From assembly GCA_036850595.1 (NCBI GenBank), contig CM072166.1, positions 15,518,758-15,582,757 of the forward strand: DNA of 64,000 bases, in the 5' to 3' direction. The position numbers and the translations under genes are program-made. The stretch is from Rhyacichthys aspro. Its lineage: Eukaryota > Chordata > Actinopteri > Gobiiformes > Rhyacichthyidae. Below, in pieces: positions 11,999-22,997 of this stretch (its first letter is position 1; each line of letters begins with the position of its first letter). The notes beneath the pieces are model-generated. The model ran no database searches. It saw only the letters and a list, made by a program, of their open reading frames with translations, and had not been told where the DNA came from.

Positions 11999-14113
11999 GT
12001 AAAGCCATGCACAACTCACTTCATTGAACACTAAAGTACATGTAGGCAATAACTATATGCCAATCAAAAAAGGTTGCCTGCTAGTAAGTAGTTGTTATAG
12101 ACATTCTTAGTGTTCGTGAGCTAGGAAGATTTAAAAATAGAAAGAAAAAAAAAAAAAACGTGTGTGTGTGTTGTCAGTGTGTGGATAGAGACCATTAGTG
12201 TCTTGATATTCAGCTGCTCTATTTAGATGAGCTTTTAGCCCACACCAGCTATGACTATTTAATACTGGACTTGGATGAATGTAGACCATAGACAATATAG
12301 ATAACCATATAGTGCTGCTTTTATTGCAACAAGATTAAAGTAGAAATACACATCCCAGAATAAATGAGGCTGGTATCATTAAATAGTGGGTTCATCTGGA
12401 GCTCTATCCGTTAAAAGTTGTGGCTGCTGCAAAGAAAGTAACATTTAGCTACTTTGCTTATGTTTTGCTAATTCTTCTTCTTCTGTGTCTGCTTATATCT
12501 TCCGCTCATTTCTAACACAGCTGTGGAAAATCTAAAGCCTTGTTTTCTGGAGAGCTGTATTATTTACCACAACTCTTGCTGTCTTATTTAGCCTTTCTCA
12601 AGAGAATAACAGCTACAGTGTCATTCGGTTGGTGTCAAGAGAAACTGTCTCCTTTCACTCATAACTCACCTACAGCAGCACTCATCCATGCTTCAGAGTC
12701 TGCGCTCTGAGGTCTTCTCAGAGCATTTAGAAAACTCAGGTAAAAGGTACAGGCAAAATTAAATGTCCGAATGTTGTAATCAATTTGTGGCTCGTTTGGA
12801 GTCTATGATGGGGGCAATTAGTTTATGGTGGACTGCCAAGAACTCACCAATGCATTGAAAACACTGACATACTGTACATGCAAGCAAATGACATCACCTT
12901 GGATATCCCTGCTAAGGTTTGACATGCCCGCAGCGCAGAGTCACAGAAATTGGCTGCGTGGTGTGACATGTCATGGTGTTGTATGACCAAATATCACAAC
13001 ATCAAAGCAAATTTACGAGTGAAAGTTACATAATAAGTTTGATAAAGCAGGCACGCAAATTATACACATCATCATAATGTGGCATAATCTCTTCACAGTG
13101 TCAAAATGAACCTCACTGCAGATTGCAATGTTAACCCTCAAGCAGTGATTGAGTGTATTACATCATGCATTATCTGCACTGTGCCCTTTTGAGAAGCAGA
13201 TAAGTACAGTACATGTCAATGTGCAAATAACAGGAAATCATTATAAATATAACGCATAAAACAAGGCACATCTATGTTAGTACCAGTCATACAAGACACA
13301 CTATCACTGTTTTTAAATTGGGTGGTGGGTTTTACATTTAAGCAACTAGTCATCCAAAAGAAAAACGCGGGGCCAACATCCAAAAACATTTCACTGACGT
13401 GTTTAATTTTCACTTTATATTCTGTTCACAGTATGTGCACTTGTCATGACTGCTTGATTTGTGGCTCACATTGGGAGGCAATTGGTGTTTGGTGCCTTTT
13501 CAAAGCTAGTGACAGGTACACAAACAGTAGCACAAAGTGTTTAAATGAAATACCTGCGTTGAAATGCGTTGGTTTGTAATTAAGTGCTAATTTTGTAACA
13601 CGTTTTTTGTTTTTTGTTTTTTTTTTACCTCAGTTAAACCAGGGCAGGTCATCTGTGGACATTGGCTGACTCCCTGCTCATGCCCCTTAATCCCTCGACA
13701 CGCTTTTACAATCTTGTTCCTTACTATTTAACAGTTGATGGGTTATTTGAGCTCACGCACTTAATCGGTTTTGAAATATTAAGCCAACTTCTGCACAACA
13801 CTCCTGCCGTGGGATTTACCCCGAAGATGAAAAAAAAAAAAAGTCAAACTTTCAAAGGAACAGCCAAGGTTGGGAAGGGGGGTTGTTAGTATTTCTGTTT
13901 GTCACATACGACCTGCGGGGGCAAAGGGGGCGAGGGTAACAAGCACTGGGGTGACATGACGCGAGGCAAACCCAGAGAAAACACCTGGTTCCCTTGTTAC
14001 TGCTACATTTCCGGTAATGACCTCCGTGTCCCGTGTGTCACCTTTCCCCTCATATTCATACCTTCTTTCATCTTGTTATCCTCCTCTGCTTTTCTATTTT
14101 ATTTTTTTTTTAG
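11999..14113 (+). other. spata20: spata20 intron, about 2.1 kb
   Basis: Bounded by GTAAAG at 11999 and a long T-rich tract ending in TAG at 14113. It contains the left part of a dispersed repeat at 12170-12300. In 12300-14090 nothing else is supported. Confidence 0.85.
12170..12300 (+). repeat. unclassified dispersed repeat family 'CTCATCAAAGAC', copy 3 (left part)
   Basis: GTGTGGATAGAGACCATTAG, TGATATTCAGCTGCTCTATT and CCCACACCAGCTATGA align with the left half of the copy at 2525. The CTCATCAAAGAC core is absent. Confidence 0.45.
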
Positions 14114-14194
14114 ATTGTGATCTGCGGCCAGAGGGATGCACCCGATACTTCCAGTTTGGTCGCGGCCGTCCAATCTCTATTCCTGCCTCATAAA
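14114..14194 (+). CDS. spata20: spata20 internal exon (third of four in window)
   Basis: This is a short 27-codon exon, phase 0 on both sides. It reads IVICGQRDAP, then DTSSLVAAVQ, SLFLPHK. In SPATA20 the previous TLKQ is followed directly by an IVICG segment, so the junction matches the known protein. A long polypyrimidine run precedes the acceptor TTTTTAG (14107-14113). The donor AAA|GTAAGT at 14195 is the full consensus. The segment forms a beta-alpha unit in the small C-terminal domain of the family. It is followed by an unusually long intron of about 18.8 kb. Confidence 0.93.
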
Positions 14195-17100
14195 GTAAGT
14201 CTAAGTGTGGGAGAATATTGCATCTGCTCTTATGCAGTCATGTCACATCAACATCCGCTGCCTGGTTATAATTGGCCTTAACATCACAACGCCAACAGTC
14301 CTGGCAGATTTAAATTTACCCTTGAAATGTACTCACCCTGGTGTCCTGTCTTTGTGAGGGTATTACATCAGTATGAAATAAGTGATAGTTTTGAGCCTCT
14401 CATTGTAGTTGGTTGAAATTGCGCAACCGTTTGTTTTTCTACTTCTCCTAAAGTTATTTCATTGCTTTTTTAAGACTGACACTTTCCTGCCAGTACACTG
14501 CAGCCATCATACTCAGCTGGTGTATTTGCAATGGCAATTCACTGAAAGGTGACAGGTTAATTCATTGATAAAATTGTGAAGGCTTAACATGTTTCAATAT
14601 AGAGTAGATTTACGTACGTACAACATCAAAATAGGTTTAAAATATATGTCATTGGAAAGTTTTGCTTTGAAATAACTTCTTTTTTGGATTTTATCCGGAC
14701 ATTTAACTACAAAGACTAATTTATATTACATATACATGAGTGAATATACACATAAATCACCGGATGCTTCCAGGCACTGAAAGAGACATTGACATTGAGC
14801 TCACCACACAGACATGAAAGGCCAATGAAGCAGACAATAGCATGTAGGTTATGGGCATAAAAATGTTAATTTATGTATCGAACCTGGCTTTATTCATTGT
14901 CATTATTTTAAGTTGGTCTGGGATATACTCCACTGTGTAACAACTGTGAGAAATCAGAGCCAACAATACTCATCACACAAACACAAATTTACATAATGCT
15001 GAATACCAAATGTCAAATCTTATAAAATAAATAAATATTCAGAAATAACAGCACTGAAGTGAAGTGTGAGTTTGAAGCAGCATTCCTCTTCTTTTGTCTA
15101 TTTGTGGGTAGTCTGAATTTCACCTGGGAAAACCTGCAGGTATGTTAATGTCTTAATTACCCCCAATTGGTTTGTGTGGCTTGTACATTATATATCTCAG
15201 GAGTCAGTAAAAAATGTTCATCTTCTTGCCGTGACACTGAAACTGCAACCAAAATCACAGAAGGAAGCATAAAAGGAACCTTAGAAATAAGTAATGGGCT
15301 TAGGGACACAACACTGCGGTGATGGCACAGTTTACAGACTTATAGATGTACATAAAGCCCAGAACAATCTATAAACAAAAGAAAATTCTGTTTTGTTTGT
15401 ATCCTGTTTGCATTTTTATGACAATTCTTTTACAATTGTGGTGTTGCTTTCCAGGTATTGCCATTGGTAACAACTTTGTTTGATTTGTTCTCCTAAAACT
15501 ATGGGATCCAAATGAATGTAGAAAAGTTTAGGCAAGATCTTTCCCTTGACAAATAGGTAGAGCCACACTTCCACCAACTTCGATGAGCATCAATACTGAT
15601 ATACATATTTCGCGACACTTCAAATAAATAGCAGCATTGTTAAAACAGTGCCTTGGGTTTTGTTTTCAAGCCTGTAACCTAATTACAGCAATAAATTAAA
15701 GCAGCGATTGTCCGCTACAGCAGCAACGCACGCTTTTCCCATTTCTTTTCCTTTTTCACACACAGACTCAACAGGGCCTATTGAAATATAGATGAGTAGT
15801 GCAGTATCAGGCGCGGCTGCAGTAACGTCAGGCCATTCCAGTTCCCTGCAGAGAGACGGAGAGCGGCAGCGAGCCAGATAGACGTTATCGGGACGGATGT
15901 ATTATTAAAGGGAATGTAGTGAGTGTACATTCAGCTTGGTCACATGGGACACACACTCTGAGATGGAAGTCGATAGACAGTATGTAGAGTTGCATTCTAT
16001 GGTGTTTTTAGTTTTAATTTGATGCTTGATGAACTAGGCTGCATTAACATGTTTATCAAATCAGAAAATAGGTGTGCACTCAATTTCAATCTTTTACTTT
16101 GGCCTTTGGACCCACATATAGCTTAGACAGACCAGCGCAGGTCAGCAGCTCTGCAGTTGTGAAATGATTTCCTAGTCGAATTAACATAATCCTAGAGCAA
16201 ATGATAACACGTCAGGCTGAGCACAAGCATTGGCCTGCATCCTCTAATGAATCCAGCTAAACAACTAGTAGGAAGCAATAATGGGTTTATGAAGGTACCA
16301 CAAAGTGAGAGATGGGATGTGCTGGTGTTTACTTTAAGGGCTGATAATTCGGAAATAACAAAGCACCTGGAATAAGAGTCATTTTCTCTGAAACTCTCTG
16401 TGCGGTGCTTTTGCAACTAGTGCAATATGAAAATAGTGACATCATTAACATCATTTTGTTTGATACAGTAGAACAAAATTTTACAAATCAGTGAAAACTG
16501 TAACACCTTTGTCCTGAAAGTTGTTTTCTTTGTCCAGGGTTTCAGTTGTTAAGGACCCCACCTTTGACAGTCACTCTTTAACAAATTGCAGCTCATTTTG
16601 TTTCCTCCTGATAGCAGTGGGCCCATGTGATGTTGCTGATTCTCATGAATTATCGTATATTAGAGTGGTGCAACTCTTCCATTACAAGTATATAATTGTG
16701 GACAGTATTAAACTTGGCATTACTGGAGCTTAAAGAGATTGTACCAGATAGAATGTACTTTAGAATCAAATGGCTTCTCCAAAGTATTTGAATGTGTGGG
16801 TTTTTTTGCCTACCGGTGTGTTTCTGAGAGAAAATGTAACAACTGACTTTTTGTTAACATCAGTCTCATCTCAACTTTGTGATGTCTTAAGTTATCAGAT
16901 CCTAAATTGGAAAAGAACAATTTAGGTAGAGACAATTCAGATGAAAGTGCAGCATCACCCCAGCTGCAGAGGTAGTAGATGCTGACGTACACTGATGTAT
17001 GACATGACATTTAATATTACTACCGTCTAGTGTTCAGGGTTTTTATTTCCCTCAGCTGCACAAGGTTCTTATTTGGAGTGGGCTGGCATTAGAGGCAGAC

Positions 17101-18460
17101 TTTACTTTTAATTTCTTCTGTTTGACAAGTAGAATTGGACTACTTTGAGGGGATTTTAGCAAGTAATTATATATAGTCTTAAAATCTAAAATCTAGAAGA
17201 GATTAATCCTAACAAGTAACACAAAGAGCGACAGTTCTAACATTGGACCATTAGCCTCCTGTATTTAATAGTCAGCCTAGTACTTCTGACTTTTTAGAAG
17301 GTTACTACAATTTTTCTATTTTCAAAGACACACAACATAACCTTTCAAGATTTTAAGACTCATATCTGCTTCTAGCTTTTTTATTATTGTTTTATGAGAG
17401 ATTTAGAGATCAATGTTAAACCAAAGTTTTGTCCCTGTGGGCTTTTAAGCGTGAAATCACATGGAAGGACTTGTTCTGTGACAGAGACACGCATATACCT
17501 GGGTGTCCAGATGTCATTAGAACACAGTCATTAGTGGCAGCAGCATCTACTTTTGGCTGGACTCTGGCGCGATGTTCCAGTGTAGTGTTATGCTCAGCAT
17601 CCGTCTCCCAGAGGACCAGCACCGCTGCCTGTAACAGCTGTGAGTCACAAACACACCGTCCACAAACTGTAAAGCTACAAACATATGCCCAAACAGCAAC
17701 AGATGCAACCAATTTCCATAATCTCCGGCATCTGCATGCTTGCATATGATAATGAGACCACAGAAAAATTCATATGCTTTGACACACACATGATTCATTA
17801 ACGATGATAAATTATAGTTATGTAGATAGAGATAGTGACACAGATAAATTCAGATTTAATTTATTGGTATTTTGAATGTGCATCTGTCAAAAATCAGTGA
17901 TTACAGATAAATAACATTCCAAAACTAGAACATTAATTAAACAAAAATGCACTGTATGTTTTTGCTTTTTGATGTGAAGTGGAGTCAGTGGCACACTTTT
18001 GAACGAACTTTTGAAACAAGAAACAAATCTCTCTGTTCCTACTTCAATACTGTGGAGTCTTGTGGTATCAGGACAGATGGCCCATCCACAATGGCTTGCT
18101 CACATGAAGAGATAGCAGTGTGCAGGATGATGCAGAGTTTTTTGTTCCCTACTTTCCCATCAAAACTTCTTTTAACATAAGTTCATCATTGTACTGTTGC
18201 AGAATATAATGTTTACGATTGAGTAAACAATTGAGTAAAGTTGTTCCATCACCCCGCCAACTTAAAGGTCCTATATTATGCTATTTTGAACATTATACAG
18301 TGTATTTTGGATACATTTAGTTTACTATATCACGTTTTGCAACATGAAACACACAATAATGATCTTATACAAGCGGTTTGGATGAGCTCTCATCATGAGT
18401 CCAAAGTGAACGGTCTGATTTGGCGCTGTCACTTTAAGGCTCAGCTCTCCCGTGTTGGCT

Positions 18461-18546
18461 CCGCCCACTCATGACGTCACGCTAGAGCTGCCGCTGGAAA
18501 CAGACTGAAGTAAACACGGTACATCGTAGTAGTAACTTTTTCAGCA
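18461..18546 (+). promoter_or_regulatory. promoter-like block of the TTAA element: GC box and consensus CRE
   Basis: CCGCCCAC at 18461-18468 is a GC-box match and TGACGTCA at 18472-18479 is the full palindromic CRE. Both lie within 90 bases of the ATG at 18547, in a locally GC-rich stretch. This is the expected layout of a TATA-less promoter with a short leader. Activity is inferred only. Confidence 0.45.
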
Positions 18547-18854
18547 ATGGCTTTGAGAGTAACTGAGCCGTATATCTTCGACCCAGAGTCTGACTCTGAG
18601 TTCGAAGAACATGAGCAAACACAAAGACCTCGAAGGCTTCTACAAGACGTTTCTGCTTGGTAAATGAGAAACTATTTATTGTGTATGTTTCTATGGTGTA
18701 GCACGTAGCATAGCGCGTGTTAACTGCTTCTGTTTATAGGTGCACATGTGGAAATGGTCGTACAATGCCTACTGAAGTTGAGAATGTATGCTGCCTGGAG
18801 ACTCCTAAGGTAGCTGTTGTGCAGTATATTGAAAGTAAAGTAAAAGCATTGATG
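18547..18854 (+). pseudogene. transposon-borne two-exon fragment resembling the P2X7 C-terminal ballast domain
   Basis: Exon 1 (18547-18659) starts MALRVTEPYIFDPESDSEFE, is acidic, and ends LLQDVSAW with the last codon split. A GT donor at 18660 and an AG acceptor at 18738-18739 (TGTTTATAG) remove 80 bases. Exon 2 (18740-18854) completes Trp and reads CTCGNGRTMPTEVENVCCLE, then TPKVAVVQYIESKVKALM, before a GTAAGT donor. The joined frame is open for 76 residues. W-C-x-C-G-N, M-P-T-E and the CC pair match the cysteine-rich start of the P2X7 intracellular ballast domain, which also occurs in many fish proteins without a channel. The usual third Cys (C-x-C-x-x-C) is Gly here. The following conserved block is missing, so this is a truncated relic rather than a complete gene. 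Confidence 0.7.
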
Positions 18855-19153
18855 GTAAGTAAGCTAACACAGTAGCAGCGATGCTTCTCTGTGTCTGAGC
18901 TGCAGAGCACGGCACTTGTTGACAGTGCAGGAGAGAGGGGCAGGAGGAGTGTGGAGGAGCACTTCCTGGAGAGGAGTGGTTTACTTCACATACAAACAGC
19001 TCGTTGAAAGGACTGTAGCTCAAACTAAATAAATTACTTAAACATGTGTGAATGAAACAAAACACAACTTTGGGTATGTGTTTGAGGTAGAAACAACGTT
19101 AGAACATGGTTAAAAGCTCGATAAGTCGATTTAGCATAATATGGGACCTTTAA

Positions 19154-20159
19154 ACAAGAAGTAATGCTTTGGGAAACTAGTTAATGTTAGTTTGTTCATT
19201 AGCCATGTTTTCTGTTATACTATAAATGCTAATGCTAGAAGCTGGTTGCAAACATTCACATTTCACGTGTTTGAGTTTTGATGGAGCAGGAAAGGATAAG
19301 ATTAATTGACAGAAAACCAATTAGGCTGAAGGGGAAAGGTGAAAACTGACCAATATAAAAGGTGAAAATGTGTTAATCAAGAAGCGAGTAGATGGAAAGA
19401 GGTAAACAAGATAAACAAGAGGCAGAGTGGCTACATGGGGATTGTGCTTCACGTGACATTAGGCAGCTATGAGCAGAGAACATGTCTAATTTCAATCCAA
19501 TCACTTCCAACCGGCGTGTTGTTATTGTGGTGTTTGAGGCAATCCCATTCCAAAGATCGCTTCCATTTATTTACTGTTTTAATTTACCAGGAGACTCTCG
19601 ATGCGCCGTTTCATCCTTCGCAGCACTCAAAGCTTCCTCTGCAATTTTTGGCTGGTTGGAATCAATTACACCGCTCTTGATTGTAATTGGCGTAGTAAAT
19701 TGTGGTTAATTTTTCTATTACGTGAAAATATAGCTATAGTGCAGTGTCGCTGAAAAAATACAGAACAATAAAGAGGAGTCTTGATAAGCCAACTGAGGGA
19801 TTCCCTTTTGCTCCCTGCACTTTTCATGCATATTACATCTGCTCTTTGTCTCCCTCAAATGGAAGTGTGAAATTATGCATGAAGGAAATTACAGAGAAGG
19901 AAGAATGGATTTGCACACTGCCTCAAGGCAGGAAAACAATTAGTCACAAAGTGAGTCAATAAATAGTCAATAAAAACAACAACCAAAAAAAAAAAACTCT
20001 CTTTATCTTGTTATAAGACCAGTTTTACAAACAGTGACATAATTACACCAAGTCAAGATATTGAAAAGATATTCATATTCAGGCTAATGTGAAAATGTGT
20101 GAAAACTTTTGCTGTGTTGCCAGATAGCATCCATACTTCCTTAAACTGAAACAAATACA
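19154..20159. other. intronic stretch with AT-core motifs, no gene seen
   Basis: No coding signal. 19250-19720 has low repeat content and several TAATTG/CAATTA-type motifs (for example GATTAATTGACAG and CCAATTAGG). It could be a conserved noncoding block, which cannot be tested here. Confidence 0.3.
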
Positions 20160-20305
20160 TGCTTAGGTAAATTGGTGAATCTAAATTGTCCGTAGTGAAT
20201 GAAAGTGATAGTGGTTGTATGTCTGTGTCTAAATGTTAATGCCCCGTCTGAGGCCTAAAGCAGCTGGGATAGGCTCTAGTATAGTTTATGACTTATCCCC
20301 TATCT
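20160..20305 (-). repeat. teleost dispersed repeat, fragment, - orientation
   Basis: TTGGTGAATCTAAATTGTCC, GAATGAAAGTGATAGTGGTT and AGCAGCTGGGATAGGCTCTA are the reverse complement of the family seen at 11355-11632. Confidence 0.7.
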
Positions 20306-20619
20306 TATCTTTTTATGAATGCACAGAGTGTAATACCATGTTTGTTACAATGTACATTTTATTTACATCATGATTATCATACACTTGTAACATATTTGAT
20401 GGAGGATTAGTATAATCTTCTTGTGATACTAAACAGATATGTTCCCAGAAACAGATGAAAAAAAATGTATGTGCTTTAACACCTCAAGTGAGCAATACAA
20501 CTCAACACAGACTCCTGATTATTATGTTGGTAGAAAAAATTGCATCCATCATTAATTCTAACTCAAACAGCATAAATTGTGTGTGAACATTTTCGAATAA
20601 AATATAGCTAGCATAGATC

Positions 20620-20770
20620 TGTTCCGGTCCAGCAGCTTTCCTCCATTGTCCACAGACATACATGGATTAGTAAATCTAAACTGCCCACAATGAATGGATG
20701 TGAGAGTGAAGGGTTTTCAGCCTAATCTACTGCTCATTAATAGACTAACTATAAGCCGGTATATAATGAT
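20620..20770 (-). repeat. teleost dispersed repeat, degenerate fragment, - orientation
   Basis: CCATTGTCCACAGACATACATG, AGTAAATCTAAACTGCCCAC and GAATGGATGTGAGAGTGAAG match the reverse complement of the family at 11355-11632 with heavy divergence. Confidence 0.5.
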
Positions 20771-22904
20771 GCTCTGCAGATGCTATTAAGGAGTTACAAT
20801 GTGTATTACAAAACCTTATTTATCTGCAGATTGAGTTTGACATATATTGGGTTTAGTGCACTAAATACACTACCAGTCCAAGTTGTGGACACACTGGTCT
20901 AGCTGCCTTTTTAAAGTGTCTGTTTGATGTGTGTTCTGTTTTTTGTATGCAAGACCACATTGCTCAAATAAACAATAATTGCATCCATAGAGAATGCACT
21001 GCAACTAATCAGAGGTATTTCTCTTACAATCTTTCCTATGACTACGTAGACTGTGAATCAAATCTAGCATAGTGCTGTACCCAAAGGAGAACCCTGTATG
21101 GTACCAGATTCCTCAAGATAATCTCAAATGAGTGCAAGATTTTGCCATTCTATGCACTTACCTAATCTGTCGATGCAGAAGTGCTCGGGATACAGAAACA
21201 TCTGTGTGTGCGTCAAGCTTACAGTGAAAACAGCTTCAACTCAACATTAAAATAAGCATCTCTGGAGAGGCCCCTAAGAATAAGAATGAGCAGTGTAATG
21301 TGAAAGAAGCAAACATCTCGGTAACTGTTCAGTCCATAACCACAGACTGTGATCCTTGCACTAATCATATTTTGTGCATGAAACAGAGCTTTAAAATGGC
21401 AGAGTAATCTGTCAGAGAAGAGCAGTCACTAATGCAGAGAACACTTAAGGCACTGAGCAAAAATGAGACGTGATGTACAAAGGGAACATGAGCTGTCAGG
21501 CCAAAAATAAGAAACACGGTGGAAGTTTTACATCATGACTAGTCTAGATAAGGTCAAATGAAGGAAGAAAAGCTACAATAGTCAATTAGGAGAGGAGAAA
21601 GTGTGAATGAGGGGTGAACCTGATCAAACAGGATGTTAACTTCTGTGATCACTGAAACCAAAACAATAATGATTTTATGTCCTCATTGCGCCGTGTTTGG
21701 CATCTAATCATGATCTTGTTTATCCTGTTGTTTAAGCCTGCTGGGCATTAAAAATACATGTTTATGAACACTAGAGTGGGGTCTGCCTTGATGCCAGAGA
21801 TTAGGATGAAAAAAGCACTCAGCGGGGCTCAGATTATTCCCCATACATACATACATATATACATACACATAAATGTAGTCTGTAGAAGGCTTGACTGATG
21901 GGGAGGCGGATTCTGACAGCATTAACACTTGACATTTTTGCTGGAAAGAGATTAAACCTAAACTTAAAATCCCATGTTGGTTATGATATCTGTATTAAAG
22001 TATGAAGGGGGCTAGGATTTACTCTTTCCCTTTTATGCCGGCAGATTTAATAGAGCACATTTACACAAAATGAAGTTGATGATTTACATTTATAGGGCAT
22101 ATATTTCTGCGCTCCGAAGGTTGTTGGGGTGAAATAGCATTAAAGCAACTTGGCAGTAGCATTACAGATATGAATTCCAGTAAGCATTTGATTTATGCTC
22201 TGTGGTGTTTTTATGCATAGAGTGCTGTTTTACAAGCACAGTAATTCCCTTTGTGAAGTCACTGAATGCTTAACTTTACAGCTGCTTAAATAAATAGGAA
22301 CTTTTCTACTGCCACAGTGAACAGTTGGGAGCCTTAGCTTAGCTTTATTCTCAGGATGTCAGATTTGTCTGCATTTCCACTGCTCCAGTACTATAGTAGA
22401 TTACAATTATCATTCAGGGGTAAGTTTACAGGTATAGAAACATCCAAATGTAAATTAAAAAATTCATCTGCGATTGATTGTGGGACTATTACTGCACATG
22501 TACAGCTGTGGAAAACGTGCTCGGGAGGCAGGCAACAATACAGAGTAACAAATGTAAACAGATGAGAAAAAAAACAAACAAACATCAAAACTGTTGTTTA
22601 GAGCAGTTAGGGTCACTCTGTCCTTGGAGTAATTTGTCTGTTGTTGTGGTTTTGACATAAAATGTTTAAAAAGAAAATGCGCATTGTTTTGAGCAGAGTG
22701 GACTTAATAGTTTGGTTAAATTCTCTTCGCATGGTAAACTCAGACAAAGACAGAAATAGCATAGTCTGAGTCTAAGCGCTCTGACCGTTTGGGTTCATCA
22801 CTCAAATACACAGATGCACTAAGATTGTAATATTTTTTCCTAAGATATCTGATATATTGGAATACATGGAACCGTGTGCGTCTGTTGTCCACATCTACAT
22901 CAAT
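20771..22904. other. intronic stretch, nothing supported
   Basis: AT-rich, with a short CATA-type simple repeat at 21842-21870. No coding, RNA or transposon signal was recognised. Confidence 0.5.
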
Positions 22905-22997
22905 TTTGGGTGTAATTTGTGTACACCTTTCAGATTTCTCTCTGGCGACTCCAAGGAATAAGTGGTAGATGAATGAATGAACAAATGAATGGATGTA
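22905..22997 (-). repeat. teleost dispersed repeat, terminal fragment, - orientation
   Basis: TCTGGCGACTCCAAGGAATAAGTGGTAGATGAATGAATG resembles the reverse complement of the left end of the 11355 family, including the terminal (ATTC)n run. Only about 90 bases are recognisable. Confidence 0.45.

Larger units (their letters stand above)
18262..19153 (+). mobile_element. TTAA-flanked inverted-repeat element carrying a P2X7-ballast-like exon pair
   Basis: TTAA at 18262-18265 and 19150-19153 flank an 884-bp unit. It starts AGGTCCTATATTATGCTA and ends with the inverted partner TAGCATAATATGGGACCT, with one mismatch over 18 bp. TTAA target duplications are typical of piggyBac and Kolobok-type transposons. 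The termini do not start with the usual piggyBac CCC, so Kolobok or a related group is likelier, though unproven. No transposase is seen. Inside are a promoter-like block, two exons and intact-looking splice sites, so this looks like an internally deleted derivative of an intron-containing element. It lies in the spata20 intron in the same orientation as the gene. Confidence 0.8.

Noticed and set aside
17429..17749. Overlapping open frames of about 106 codons on both strands
   Set aside because: Neither peptide shows a known domain; overlapping frames on both strands suggest chance in a stop-poor patch.
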